From positions 18,049 to 82,048 of the forward strand of contig RZZW01000007.1 in NCBI GenBank assembly GCA_009929695.1: DNA of 64,000 bases, given 5' to 3'. Positions 1 to 8,800 of this stretch are shown here, one piece after another (position 1 is the stretch's first letter; every line of letters begins with the position of its first letter). Position numbers and translations under genes: made by a program. This DNA is from Clostridia bacterium. GTDB taxonomy: Bacteria; Bacillota; Clostridia; Oscillospirales; Ruminococcaceae. The notes under the pieces are model-generated. The model saw only the letters and a program-made list of their open reading frames with translations, ran no database searches and was not told the origin of the DNA.

Positions 1-2
1 GT

Positions 3-281
3 GCTGACAGTGCTCTTGCTGCGGCGGGCAACACACTTACCGACAACAAAAATATAATCGGCAGCGCAGACACACTTAAAGATTTACAGGTGCTTGAACC
101 TCTCGGCACGGCAGTGCAGTATATGGCGGAGTGTTATGCCGACAAATTTGGGCTTACACCTAACGATATCAATCAAGTCAATATGGAATTTGCGTCAGCC
201 TATCAGGCCTTCCAGACAGGTGAGGGAGATCTCGCGGCTATGAACCCGCCATATTCATATCAGATGGACGAAGAAGGCTAG
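3..281 (+). pseudogene. ABC transporter substrate-binding protein, fragment
   Basis: The reading frame is already open at the window edge and runs about 92 residues to a TAG. It resembles the middle of NMT1/SsuA-type periplasmic binding proteins that deliver small anions or amines to an ABC importer: a segment LKDLQVLEPLGT, an alpha/beta stretch with AECYADKFGL, and an AAMNPPYSY segment where the second lobe usually begins. Family members are about 320-340 residues and would continue well past this point. Here the frame stops exactly where an MBG-repeat fragment on the other strand ends, so the C-terminal third is missing. I read it as a truncated gene or a chimeric junction. The 5' part lies outside the window. 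Confidence 0.55.
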
Positions 282-877
282 GTAAGGCTGCCAGCGTAGC
301 TGCCCTTGAAATTTATAGTTACGCTGCCTGTGCCAATGTCGGTGTTTGTGCCGTAGGCAAGGGTATAATATGTATCTTTTTCAAGCGTTCCGCTAGCTGC
401 ATACCAGACGGACGGCTCCGGCTTGATTTGACTGCCTGTGTAAATTTCGTTACCGATACCCGTTACAGTTATATCATCCTTTGTCAGTGTTATTGGTAAT
501 ATTGTAAAGCTGCCCACCTCAAGGTCTGTGATTGCACGGTACGTATCGTTTGCCACAACATCAATTTTAACGGTATATGTGCCTACTTTTTTTGGTGCCG
601 AATCAAGCTTTGTGTTGTTTGCATCATAATACTTTACTGTAATTGCACCGCAATCAATGCCATCTTTTGCGGTTACCGTTGCTTCCTTTGGTGCGCCACT
701 CATGTCGAGATCACTTGGTGGGGTAAAGATGAAGTCGTCTTTTGTCAGCGTGAGACGTGCTGTTTTCAAAACAATAGTCTTGTCTTTTTCAGAAAATTCA
801 GTCTCGCAGGTGTCCAAATCACTTACTATTGTGGCGGCATCTTCCGCTGTAAGAGCATAAAAAGAGCATAGTTCTCC
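278..877 (-). pseudogene. MBG-repeat surface protein fragment
   Basis: About 199 codons without an ATG start; the first alternative start is a TTG at 817. The residues form repeated beta-rich modules with LTLTKDDF and LTKDDITVTG, a T-x-K-D-G stretch, VGTYTVKIDV and GTGSVTINFKG, typical of MBG-type repeats found in large secreted or surface-anchored clostridial proteins. There is no signal peptide, anchor or other domain, so this is an interior piece of a much larger protein. It lies directly downstream of, and in the same frame as, the glycosyltransferase, separated only by that gene's TAG. The 3' end collides with the truncated binding protein. Probably a gene remnant or a misjoined segment. 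Confidence 0.55.
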
Positions 878-2308
878 CTATTTCTCGTCATCTTCGCTCT
901 CATCCATGCCGTTATATCTGTGCCTTTTTATGGTGCCCCAGTCGTTTTTCTTTTTGATGTAGCCGATTAGGGCGGTGAAGCGTGTCCAGAAGAGGAGGGT
1001 GCGGAGGCCGATGTTCTCGACAAATGACACAAGCACTGCCTTTAGGATGTCGCGTTTACTTAAATGAAGCTCCATTGACATCACCCGCGAGAAAAACGCC
1101 GTAATTCCCATCAGGGCGCTGAGAAGCATATACATGAGTAAAAGCTCCGTCATTGACTGCATATTTACAATCCTAAGCCGAAACGCCAGCGCTATGCTTA
1201 TTACCCCAAACGTCTCTATGTACGGCGAAAAAAGTTCGTATACCGAAAAATAAACAAAGGAAACAAAGCTGAGTGCGCCGTAACGAAGGTCAAAAAGCAT
1301 TCCCCGATGACGAGAAATGCTTTGAAAAAGTCCTATATGCCATCGTCTGCGCTGACGACACAAGTCTCGCAGCGTGGACGGCGCCTGACTCCAACACACG
1401 GCGTCGGGCGCATAACGGATTTTGTATGGTATGCGATTCGCGCGTGCAAAGGCGTGCATGCGCACAACAAGCTCCATGTCCTCGCCCATTGTGTCCGTGC
1501 TGTAGCCGCCTATATCAAGAAGAAAAGCCTTCTGAAACAGCCCGAATGCGCCGGAAATAATGAGGTTTCCGTTAAACTTATCAAATAATATGCGCGATGC
1601 TAGAAACGAGCGGTCGTATTCAAGCACCTGCATACACTGCACAAGGCTTTCGGGCAGCTTGTATTCGGCGACAAAGCCGTCCTTTAAGGTGACGCTGTTT
1701 ATAATACGTATCATTCCGCCCACCGCTAAAACGTCGTCCTCTTCAATGACCTTTGCGGCGATGTTTCTCAGCGAGTCGTTTTGCAGCATTGAATCGGCGT
1801 CCATGCAAAGCACATACGGGTATTCGCTAGCGTTTATGCCCGCGTTGAGCGCGTCTGCTTTGCCTCCGTTCACCTTGCTTATCAGCGTTATCGCCCGTCC
1901 GTGCTCATACGTCACCCATATGCCCGTCTCATGCCCGCAGTCAATTGTGCGGCGCAGCGGACGGGTGATTTTTTGCATATTAAAGCAGCTTTGCACAAGC
2001 TCAGCCGTGCCGTCTGTCGAGCCGTCGTCGACGACGATTATTTCATATATCTGATAATCGAGCTTCAAAAGCGATTTTACAGTGTCGCACACCGTCACGC
2101 GTTCATTATGCGCAGGAATAATTATGGAGACAGGCACGAAATAATCGCGCTCTATCTCCTTCATCCCAATTTTATTTATGCGCTGCTCATACAACGTGAC
2201 AGCCCCGACAGTCACCGCCAATATCATAAAAAGTATGTACGCAAGTAAATAAACGGTGAAAAAGAACTCGATAACGCGAAAGATAACCCTCAACGTATCA
2301 ATGTCCAT
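878..2308 (-). CDS. Membrane processive glycosyltransferase, family 2
   Basis: A 476-residue GT2 enzyme of the hyaluronan/poly-N-acetylglucosamine/cellulose synthase type, expected to polymerise a polysaccharide from a nucleotide sugar and move it through the membrane. Visible: an N-terminal membrane segment (about residues 8-38), the GT-A fold start SIIIPAHNE (61-69), VVDDGS with the first aspartates (about 92-97), DAD (170-172), GED (275-277) and the processivity motif QRRRW (319-323), followed by several C-terminal membrane helices. The start has a good ribosome site (AGGCGGTGA) eight bases upstream. The polymer made cannot be told from the sequence. The stop is TAG and the frame continues open into the MBG fragment. 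Confidence 0.85.
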   Translation of the reverse strand: MDIDTLRVIFRVIEFFFTVYLLAYILFMILAVTVGAVTLYEQRINKIGMKEIERDYFVPVSIIIPAHNERVTVCDTVKSLLKLDYQIYEIIVVDDGSTDGTAELVQSCFNMQKITRPLRRTIDCGHETGIWVTYEHGRAITLISKVNGGKADALNAGINASEYPYVLCMDADSMLQNDSLRNIAAKVIEEDDVLAVGGMIRIINSVTLKDGFVAEYKLPESLVQCMQVLEYDRSFLASRILFDKFNGNLIISGAFGLFQKAFLLDIGGYSTDTMGEDMELVVRMHAFARANRIPYKIRYAPDAVCWSQAPSTLRDLCRQRRRWHIGLFQSISRHRGMLFDLRYGALSFVSFVYFSVYELFSPYIETFGVISIALAFRLRIVNMQSMTELLLMYMLLSALMGITAFFSRVMSMELHLSKRDILKAVLVSFVENIGLRTLLFWTRFTALIGYIKKKNDWGTIKRHRYNGMDESEDDEK

Positions 2309-2453
2309 TTTTTCACCGCCTGTTCATACTTTTAGTGATTTAATTATACAGCAAAAGTGAGGGGAATGCACTAGAGTACTAAATTATTAAGTAGTTTTAA
2401 AAAAATCTTTTCAGATTTCACGACGCGGTATCCAAAAATTGTTAAGAATGGTG

Positions 2454-2492
2454 TTGCAAAATAAATTTAAATTTAGTATAATTTAATTAAAT
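2454..2492 (+). promoter_or_regulatory. Promoter with palindromic operator for the ROK regulator gene
   Basis: TTGCAA (2454-2459), a 17-base spacer and TATAAT (2477-2482) form a near-consensus vegetative promoter. A perfect 12-base palindrome, ATTTAATTAAAT (2481-2492), overlaps the -10 box. The same palindrome recurs just after the -10 of the phosphoglucose isomerase gene, which suggests autoregulation by the ROK protein. Confidence 0.7.
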
Positions 2493-2526
2493 TAAAAAAC
2501 AAACTTGTCAAGGAGGGAATGTTGGT

Positions 2527-3777
2527 ATGGCGCGTCCGGGGAATAATCTTGAGCGGCTAAAATCGCAAAACACGGAATTTATCAAGGAAATCATTTATAA
2601 ATACGGTCCCATCAGTCGGTCAGAAATTGCAGAAATGCTGCATTTGACGCCACCTACCATCACCACGAATGTGGCACATCTAATCGGGCAGGGGCTGGTG
2701 CGTGAGTGCACTCCTGCCTGCCCAGAGGAAGAACGCCCCACCGAACGCACACTCGGCAGGCGGCGCATTCTTGTCGAGTTTGTGCCGGACGCGCGGTACG
2801 TCATTGGTATAGAGCGCGGTTATTACGGCACGCTTGTATGCCTTGTTGACTTGCGCGGCAATGTGATACATCAGCATCAATACACAGATGATTACGAGGA
2901 ATATGAAGCGTCTATGGACGCTGTCGCACAGAGCGTGGAATCATTTTTGTCAGAAATAAATATTTGCCGCGAAAAAATTGTAGGCATCGGAATCGGCATG
3001 CCGGGTTTTGTGGACGGCCACAGCGGCGTGCTGCGCTATGGTGCCATGTACAAATGGATGGACAAAGCTGTTGCACAGGATATTTCTCGTCGAACAGGTT
3101 TTGCCTGCCGCGTGGAAAACAATGCGCGCTGCCGTGCGCTAGGTGAAGAACTGTTCAGTGCTACGCTGCGTCCAGAAACATTTGCCTATTTGCTGATTTC
3201 ACGCGGACTTGCCTGCCCACTGGTAATTCGCAACCGTCTGCACTCGGGTGAAATGGCCGGAGCCGGTGAGGTTGGACATATGGTTGTTGACAGGTTCGGC
3301 CCTGTTTGTCCCACCTGTGGAAACAGGGGCTGCTTGGAGGCTATTGCAAGCGAAGTTGCAATCCGCAACCGCTGTATTCAAAGCATACAGGCGGATCTTC
3401 CGACGCTGCTGCGTGATATTTGCAAAGACCCTCTTGCTCCGCAAATGAGCGAGATTTTACAGGCTCAGAGATGCAACGACGGCGTTGTGTGCAAAATTAT
3501 GGAGGACGCAATAACCTATCTTGGCATCATGCTTGCAAACATTATCAATTTCATCAACCCTCCGCTTGTGATTGTGGATGGATATATTATGCAGCTGCCG
3601 CAAAATCAGCAGCTGTTGATTGATATTACGCGAAAAAATTTATTTTCTTTAAATGTTACAGAAGTGGCCATTGAGTTTGTACCGTTTGATAAATTCAGGG
3701 CGGCAAAGGGCGCGGCTGCACTGGCTATTAAAAAATTTATTTTGCAGGAAAACGTGGAAACAAGTGAAAAAATATAG
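2527..3777 (+). CDS. ROK family transcriptional repressor
   Basis: A 416-residue sugar-responsive regulator of the NagC/XylR type. A winged helix-turn-helix occupies about residues 25-60 (SRSEIAEMLHL), followed by the two-lobed ROK domain with GIGIGMPGFV (154-162) and the zinc site GH...CPTCGNRGC (250-269). The position of the catalytic aspartate in ROK kinases (NDAN) reads ENNA here (197-200), which argues against sugar kinase activity and for a pure ligand sensor. A strong AGGAGGG lies ten bases before the ATG. It is the first gene of a sugar cluster, its stop overlaps the next gene by 14 bases, and its own promoter carries a palindrome shared with pgi, so it probably represses the cluster until a sugar or sugar phosphate is present. 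Confidence 0.88.
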   Translation: MARPGNNLERLKSQNTEFIKEIIYKYGPISRSEIAEMLHLTPPTITTNVAHLIGQGLVRECTPACPEEERPTERTLGRRRILVEFVPDARYVIGIERGYYGTLVCLVDLRGNVIHQHQYTDDYEEYEASMDAVAQSVESFLSEINICREKIVGIGIGMPGFVDGHSGVLRYGAMYKWMDKAVAQDISRRTGFACRVENNARCRALGEELFSATLRPETFAYLLISRGLACPLVIRNRLHSGEMAGAGEVGHMVVDRFGPVCPTCGNRGCLEAIASEVAIRNRCIQSIQADLPTLLRDICKDPLAPQMSEILQAQRCNDGVVCKIMEDAITYLGIMLANIINFINPPLVIVDGYIMQLPQNQQLLIDITRKNLFSLNVTEVAIEFVPFDKFRAAKGAAALAIKKFILQENVETSEKI

Positions 3778-4771
3778 AGTTGGAATTATCGGCTGCGGTA
3801 GAATTTCAGTAGTATATGCCAAAGCTTTTGAGGAGCTTAGTGACTTTGTGGAGGTTTGCTTCGCTGTGGATAAGCAGCTTGAACGCGCTGAAAAGTTTGC
3901 CGCGCAATTTGAAGGCTGCCGCGCCGGAGATAAGCTTGAAGATATGCTTGAGGTCAAGCCGGACGTGGTGCATGTATGCACGCCGCATTTTCTGCATAAG
4001 CAGCACGCCATTGCTTGCTTGAAAGCAGGCTGCCATGTTTTAACGGAAAAGCCAATTGCGCTTTCTTTGGAAGACGCGCAGTAGATGATTAGCACTGCAA
4101 AAAGCTGCGGAAAACAGCTTGGTATTATTTTTCAAAATCGGTATATCGAAGGCATTCAAGAGGCGAAAAAGCTTATTGAATGCGGAGCTCTCGGTAAGCT
4201 AAAGGGCGCTTGGAGCCACCTTGCATGGCATCGACCGCCCTCTTACTACGAATGCGACTGGAAGGGCAGTTGGGAAAAAGAAGGCGGCGGCGTGGTAATT
4301 GACCAGGCAATACACAGCATTGACCTTGTGCGCTATCTTATGGGATGTGAAGTGGTTGACATCAAGGCACATATTGCAAAACGTGTCTTAACCAATATTG
4401 AGGTAGATGACGAAGCGGATGCCGCGATTACGTTTGAAAACGGTGCAGTATATGCCTTCTCAGACTGCAATTATTATGTGGAAAACAGCCCTATCCGCAT
4501 TGAAATAAGCGGTGAAAAGGGTCGCTGTCTACTGGTGGAAAATGAAGTTGAAATAAATCTCGACGGTCAGCCGAGCTATAAAGTTATGCCGGAACAGCAT
4601 AAAAATGCTGCCGGAGAAAACTACTGGGGGTCTTATCACACCGCGCAGCTTCGCGATTTTTATGAAAAACTTGCACGCGGTGAGGCGGTGCCAACAGATG
4701 CGAATGACGCCACAAAAACGCTTGCGGTTGTGCTCGATATATATGCTTGCGCAAAATCAGAAGCGCTATAA
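3764..4771 (+). pseudogene. Gfo/Idh/MocA oxidoreductase with in-frame amber codon
   Basis: NAD(P)-dependent sugar or cyclitol dehydrogenase family. The GTG start at 3764 lies inside the end of the ROK gene. The Rossmann motif GIIGCGRIS is near the N terminus and EKP follows about residue 95; after the break come GGGVVIDQAIHSIDL, the family's substrate-side signature, and a complete C-terminal domain. The whole is 336 codons, normal for the family, but codon 107 is TAG (4082-4084) between EDAQ and MISTAK, where relatives usually have a lysine or other polar residue. The frame is otherwise perfect. Either a one-base nonsense mutation (or sequence error) has killed it, or it is read through. The second half has its own ATG immediately after the TAG but no clear ribosome site. 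Confidence 0.8.
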
Positions 4772-4807
4772 TAAGCTTTAAGCATAAACACACTTACTAT
4801 TTATATA

Positions 4808-4841
4808 AACGGCTTCAATGCAACTTTGCATTGAAGCCGTT
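4808..4841 (+). terminator. Hairpin after the Gfo/Idh gene
   Basis: A perfect 16-bp inverted repeat (4808-4823 with 4826-4841, core GGCTTCAATGCAA) with a two-base centre. It is only weakly followed by thymines, so it may act as a terminator or a 3' stabiliser. The remainder of 4842-4990 is AT-rich and shows no gene. Confidence 0.55.
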
Positions 4842-4990
4842 TAATGATTTTAGCGTAAATGCATTTCAATTGAAAGTTGCTTTAAGATAATAAATAAAAA
4901 TGAAAAAACAATAAAAAGCGGGGCATTTGTAAGTTGTGCACAAATATAATTTTAAAACTATATTCAAATTAACAAAAATGCAAAAACTTA

Positions 4991-5049
4991 TTGGCAGATA
5001 AGAAAAATATTTTATAATAAAGATATTAAATTAATTAATTTAATTAAAT
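4991..5049 (+). promoter_or_regulatory. Promoter and twin palindromic operators upstream of pgi
   Basis: TTGGCA (4991-4996), 16 bases, TATAAT (5013-5018). Two overlapping perfect palindromes follow: a 20-base one at 5025-5044 (core TTAATTAATT) and ATTTAATTAAAT at 5038-5049, the latter identical to the one over the ROK gene promoter. Position just downstream of the -10 suits repression. Confidence 0.7.
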
Positions 5050-5078
5050 ATTGAAATATTCTACAAGGATGAGCAATC

Positions 5079-6353
5079 ATGAATTTTATCTGTGACCATA
5101 CCGCCGCGTTTCTTTCTGAAGAAGAATACAATCTATATGCTGCGCGGCACAAGCGCGCATTGCAAACAGTGGATGAGAATGCGTACCCAAGCGACATGCT
5201 AGGATGGGTTCACCCCGAAAAATGTGCAAGCGAGGCGATATGTGCACAAATTAAAGAGCTTGCTGCTGAGATTAGGCAAAATGCTGAGGTGTTCGTTGTT
5301 GTGGGGCTTGGCGGGTCAAATCAGGGAGCACGTGCAGTGATTGACGCGCTTTCTCACACCGCTGCTCCAAACGGGCCGGAAATTTTATATGCTGCGCTTA
5401 ATCTTTCCGCCGCATATTACGAAAAGCTTTTGCAAAAAATCGGAGACAGATCAGTTTATATCCACGTAATCGCCAAAAACTTCAAAACGCTTGAGCCGGG
5501 CTTAATGTTCAGGATGTTCCGAAGCTATCTTGAAAATAGGTATTCTAAAGAAGAAGCCGCGCGCCGCATCATTACAACGCCTACTGTTGGAGATGAAGCG
5601 CTGCATCGCATCAGTGTGGAAAATGAATATCGCTATCTGCCTTTCCCGACAGATGTGGGCGGTCGATACTCTGTTTTTACGCCCGTCGGTTTATTGCCCA
5701 TAGCGGTGGCGGGAATAGATATCGACAAGCTGGTGCACGGAGCGTGCAGTGCAGCAAAGGAATATCAGACCGGCGGGTTTGTGCGGCAGGCGGCAAAACG
5801 CTACGCTATTACGCGCAATGCCCTGATGGAAAAAGGATATAACATTGAAGCCTTTTCGTTTTTTGAGCCTCAGCTTGAGGCGCTCGGGCGTTGGTGGCGT
5901 CAGCTTTTCGGTGAAAGCGAAGGCAAAAATCACACGGCGCTTTTCCCTGTGGTGTGCTCGTACACAGAAGACCTGCACTCCGTTGGTCAATATTTGCAGC
6001 AAGGAAAACGACAAATAATCGAAACCTTTCTTCATGTTTGCACGCCGCCAACAGACAAAAAAGTGATAAGCGAATCTGAAATAGAGGACGGCTTCGATTA
6101 CTTAAACGGAAAAACCTTCCACGAAATCAACGAATGTGCCTACAAAGCCACAGTGAAAGCACACAGTGAAGGCGGGGTGCCATGCATGGTAGTAGAGATT
6201 GATAACCTTGACGCTTATCAACTTGGCGAGCTTTTATACTTCTATTTTATTGTATGCTATTATTCCTCGGTGCTTTTGGAAGTAGACCCTTTTGACCAAC
6301 CTGGCGTAGAAAACTACAAAGAAGAAATGTTTCGGTTGCTGGGCGCGGAATAG
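5079..6353 (+). CDS. pgi: Glucose-6-phosphate isomerase
   Basis: A 424-residue phosphoglucose isomerase family enzyme interconverting aldose and ketose 6-phosphates. Visible: GLGGSNQGARAV (76-87), the signature DVGGRYSVFTPVGLLP (192-207), GESEGKNH (278-285) carrying the catalytic glutamate, and the C-terminal EVDPFDQPGVE. It is slightly shorter than the usual 445-450 residues but all core motifs are present. It has its own promoter with operators shared with the ROK regulator, so it is probably an inducible copy serving this sugar locus. A weak ribosome site (CAAGGATGAG) precedes the ATG. Hexose phosphates other than glucose 6-phosphate cannot be excluded. Confidence 0.88.
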   Translation: MNFICDHTAAFLSEEEYNLYAARHKRALQTVDENAYPSDMLGWVHPEKCASEAICAQIKELAAEIRQNAEVFVVVGLGGSNQGARAVIDALSHTAAPNGPEILYAALNLSAAYYEKLLQKIGDRSVYIHVIAKNFKTLEPGLMFRMFRSYLENRYSKEEAARRIITTPTVGDEALHRISVENEYRYLPFPTDVGGRYSVFTPVGLLPIAVAGIDIDKLVHGACSAAKEYQTGGFVRQAAKRYAITRNALMEKGYNIEAFSFFEPQLEALGRWWRQLFGESEGKNHTALFPVVCSYTEDLHSVGQYLQQGKRQIIETFLHVCTPPTDKKVISESEIEDGFDYLNGKTFHEINECAYKATVKAHSEGGVPCMVVEIDNLDAYQLGELLYFYFIVCYYSSVLLEVDPFDQPGVENYKEEMFRLLGAE

Positions 6354-6410
6354 TTCTTTTTAGAAAAGGTTCAAAAATATTAATATAATTTATACACGGA
6401 GGCTTGAACG

Positions 6411-7099
6411 ATGAAAAAAATCAAAGTAGGCATTGTGGGAACCGGCTACACCGTTGGAATTGCAAATAACCATGTCAACGGATATCTGGCCTGCAAAACA
6501 GATTGCGAATTGGTTGCGCTTTACGACATTGTGCCCGGACGCGCTGCACAATGGGCGAAGGAAAAAAATCTGTCTGTGAAAATTTGCGATACATTTGATG
6601 CGCTGCTGGATGAGGTGGACGCCGTTAGCGTTTGCACGCCAAACTATGCGCATGTCCCGCTTGTCATTCGCGCTTTGGAAAGAGGCAAGCACGTGCTTTG
6701 TGAAAAGCCATTGAGCACAAGCGCTGCTATTTGTGAAGACGCTGTACGCCTTGCGAATTGCACCGACAGGGTGAAAATGATAGGCTTCAGCTAGGCGTGC
6801 GCCGCCACACTATTGAAGTTTATGGCGAGGGCGGCATGATGCTGTTCCGCGACGATAAGCCAAATGAGGTTGAGGTGTGGTTTAAAGAAAAAACAGGCGG
6901 TTACACAGGCGAAGCAGAGATAATCAGTCTGCCGCAAACGGTGGAAGAACCGTGGTTCAACAGTGAAATCAGAGAGTTTTTGCAATGTATACAAACAGGA
7001 CAACAGCCTGACCGCAATTTTGACAGAGCGCTGTACATTCAAACAATTCTCGACCAAATTTTAGAGTCTTGCGAAACAGGCTGTACAATCAAGCTTTAA
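6411..7099 (+). pseudogene. Gfo/Idh/MocA oxidoreductase with internal deletion
   Basis: The N-terminal half is a clean NAD(P)-binding domain: GIVGTGYTVG, TPNYAHVPLV and CEKPLST. After MIGFS the frame meets TAG (6792-6794). The C-terminal part of the same family resumes in another frame from LGVRRHTIEVYGEGG to the end at 7099. About 110 residues of the substrate domain, including the usual GG...D...H signature, are absent, so this is an internal deletion with frame change and not a point error. A good ribosome site (CGGAGG) precedes the ATG at 6411. The enzyme cannot function as it stands. Confidence 0.8.
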
Positions 7100-7143
7100 G
7101 CTGTTTTATATAGTATATAGGAATAGGAGAAATCAATATTAAA

Positions 7144-7992
7144 ATGAGTTTACTGACAAACAGCCTGACAGAGGTTGGCGTGACAGACCTGCACACCATT
7201 GCCGACTGGGCTGCCGAAAACGATATTCACGAGCTTGACGTCGGCCCCGCAATTGCAATGGATCAAAAGGTGTTTGAAGACGTTTTAGCCGAGGGCAAAG
7301 TAGAAATTAACACCATGATTTACTGCCGCAACTTCTTGAGCGAAAACGAAGAGGAAGCAAAGCAACACCAAAAAGCACTCAAAGAGCGCATTGCTTTTGC
7401 CGGCGCAACAGGCATCGAAAAAATCGTTTGCTCTACCGGCGTGACAAAGGACGCATTTGCGGGCATGGGTTTTCAGCCTGAAAAATCACTTGACGCATGC
7501 GTTGAGCTTGCAAAAGAATTTATTGAAGAAGCTGAAAAATATAACGTAAAGCTTTGCTGGGAAAACTGCCCCATGATGGGCAATATTGCCACAAGTCCCG
7601 ATATGTGGCAGGCTTTATTTGAAAGGCTCGACAGCGACAAAATCGGCCTGTGCTACGACCCTTCTCACCTTGTATGGCAAATGATCGACCCATATGATAA
7701 TATCTTCAAATTCAAGGAAAAAATCTTCCACTTTCATGCAAAGGATACTTATGTCGACCGTAAAAAGCTTAATTTACACGGTGCGCTGCAAAACAGCAAA
7801 TGGTGGATACACCGCCTTCCAGGGCTTGGCAGCCTTGATTGGAATCGCATCGTGGACGACCTTTATCAAATCGGCTACAACAAAACGATTTGCATTGAGC
7901 ACGAAGACCCTGTGTGGGGCGGCACAGAAGAAAAAGTTAAGCGCGGCATTTTGAAAACGCGTGACCATGTATCGCAATTCTTTATGGACTGA
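7144..7992 (+). CDS. Sugar phosphate isomerase/epimerase (xylose isomerase-like TIM barrel)
   Basis: A 282-residue AP-endonuclease-2-type TIM barrel, the fold of inosose isomerases, ketose 3-epimerases and related metal-dependent enzymes. Candidate metal ligands stand at strand ends in the family order: E140 (CWENCPM), D172 and H175 (CYDPSH), H198 (FHFHAKDT), and E252 (ICIEHEDP). A GxxxxW...LPGLGSLDW segment (about 220-233) is common in the inositol/sugar oxidoreductase partners of Gfo/Idh enzymes. It sits between a broken Gfo/Idh gene and a sugar-binding protein gene, so it likely acts with the oxidoreductases on the same sugar. The ribosome site TAGGAG is rather far from the ATG. The substrate is not determinable. 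Confidence 0.8.
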   Translation: MSLLTNSLTEVGVTDLHTIADWAAENDIHELDVGPAIAMDQKVFEDVLAEGKVEINTMIYCRNFLSENEEEAKQHQKALKERIAFAGATGIEKIVCSTGVTKDAFAGMGFQPEKSLDACVELAKEFIEEAEKYNVKLCWENCPMMGNIATSPDMWQALFERLDSDKIGLCYDPSHLVWQMIDPYDNIFKFKEKIFHFHAKDTYVDRKKLNLHGALQNSKWWIHRLPGLGSLDWNRIVDDLYQIGYNKTICIEHEDPVWGGTEEKVKRGILKTRDHVSQFFMD

Positions 7993-8056
7993 CAGTAAAG
8001 CGAGCAGGTGCACTATAATCGCTTTCATTATAAAATTGTAAATTATGGAGGAAAAT

Positions 8057-8800
8057 ATGAAACTGACAAAACGCTTTATAGCACTTACCACTGCGCTTGC
8101 ATTAAGCGCTGCATTATTCGTAGGCTGCGGTAGTTCTGCCGGCTCAACAAGTGTAGCTTCCGCATCGGCGGGCGGCGCAGCTGCCACAGGTGCAAAGACA
8201 GAAATCACTGTTTGGCACACTTGGGGCGCAGGCCCCGGTTTAGACGCAATCATAGCTGCTGCCAAGCTGTACAACGAGACAAATGATAAAAACATTCAGG
8301 TGAATGTTGACTTTGTGGCAAACCAGTCAAGCGGCAACACACAGACAATGGATAAGCTTATGGCGGCAATCGCAGCCGGCAGCCCGCCAGAAATCGCAAT
8401 GCTCGACAACTTCCAAATCGCCTCTTGGGCGGCGCAGGATGCGCTTGTTCCGCTCGACGATTTAATGAAGACTGCCGACCTCAATTTGGACGATGTGTAT
8501 GACTGGGCGAAGGGCGGCTCTATTTATAAGGATAAGACATATTCAATCCCTTATAACGGTGACGCACGCGCACTGTTCTATAACAAGGATTTATTTACTG
8601 CGGCAGGGCTTGACCCCGCAAATCCTCCCAAAACAATTGCCGAGTTTGAAGCCGCAGCCGAAAAGCTTACCATCCGCGATGGCGCTAACTACAAGCAGGT
8701 CGGCATCGTGCCTTGGTTTAAAGCGGGCAAGCCCATCTATACATGGGGCTGGTCATTCGGCGGAAACTTCTATGATAAAGACGCATATCCCCGAGGATAA
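8057..8800 (+). pseudogene. Sugar ABC transporter binding lipoprotein, C-truncated
   Basis: Family 1 extracellular solute-binding protein. The start at 8057 is chosen for GGAGG eight bases upstream. A lipoprotein signal with lipobox LFVGC is followed by a low-complexity Ser/Ala linker and the lobe I sequence (ITVWHTWG, PPEIAMLDNF, PYNGDARALFYNKDLF). After about 240 residues (GNFYDKDAY) the frame runs out, while an intact protein would have about 430. At that point the DNA continues, in another frame, with the middle of a beta-mannosidase gene. The rest of the binding protein, both expected permease genes and the 5' third of the mannosidase are therefore missing. Confidence 0.85.

Noticed and set aside
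2527..3777. ROK protein as a sugar kinase
   Set aside because: It has an N-terminal helix-turn-helix and lacks the catalytic aspartate of the NDAN motif.
878..4084. Reassignment of TAG as a sense codon
   Set aside because: TAG ends the ROK gene and the glycosyltransferase at sensible places, and a third lesion is a TAA. Single mutations or errors explain the data better.
8493..8771. N-terminal extension of the mannosidase frame
   Set aside because: It overlaps the binding-protein gene out of frame and has no GH2 similarity; it is an accident of the deletion.
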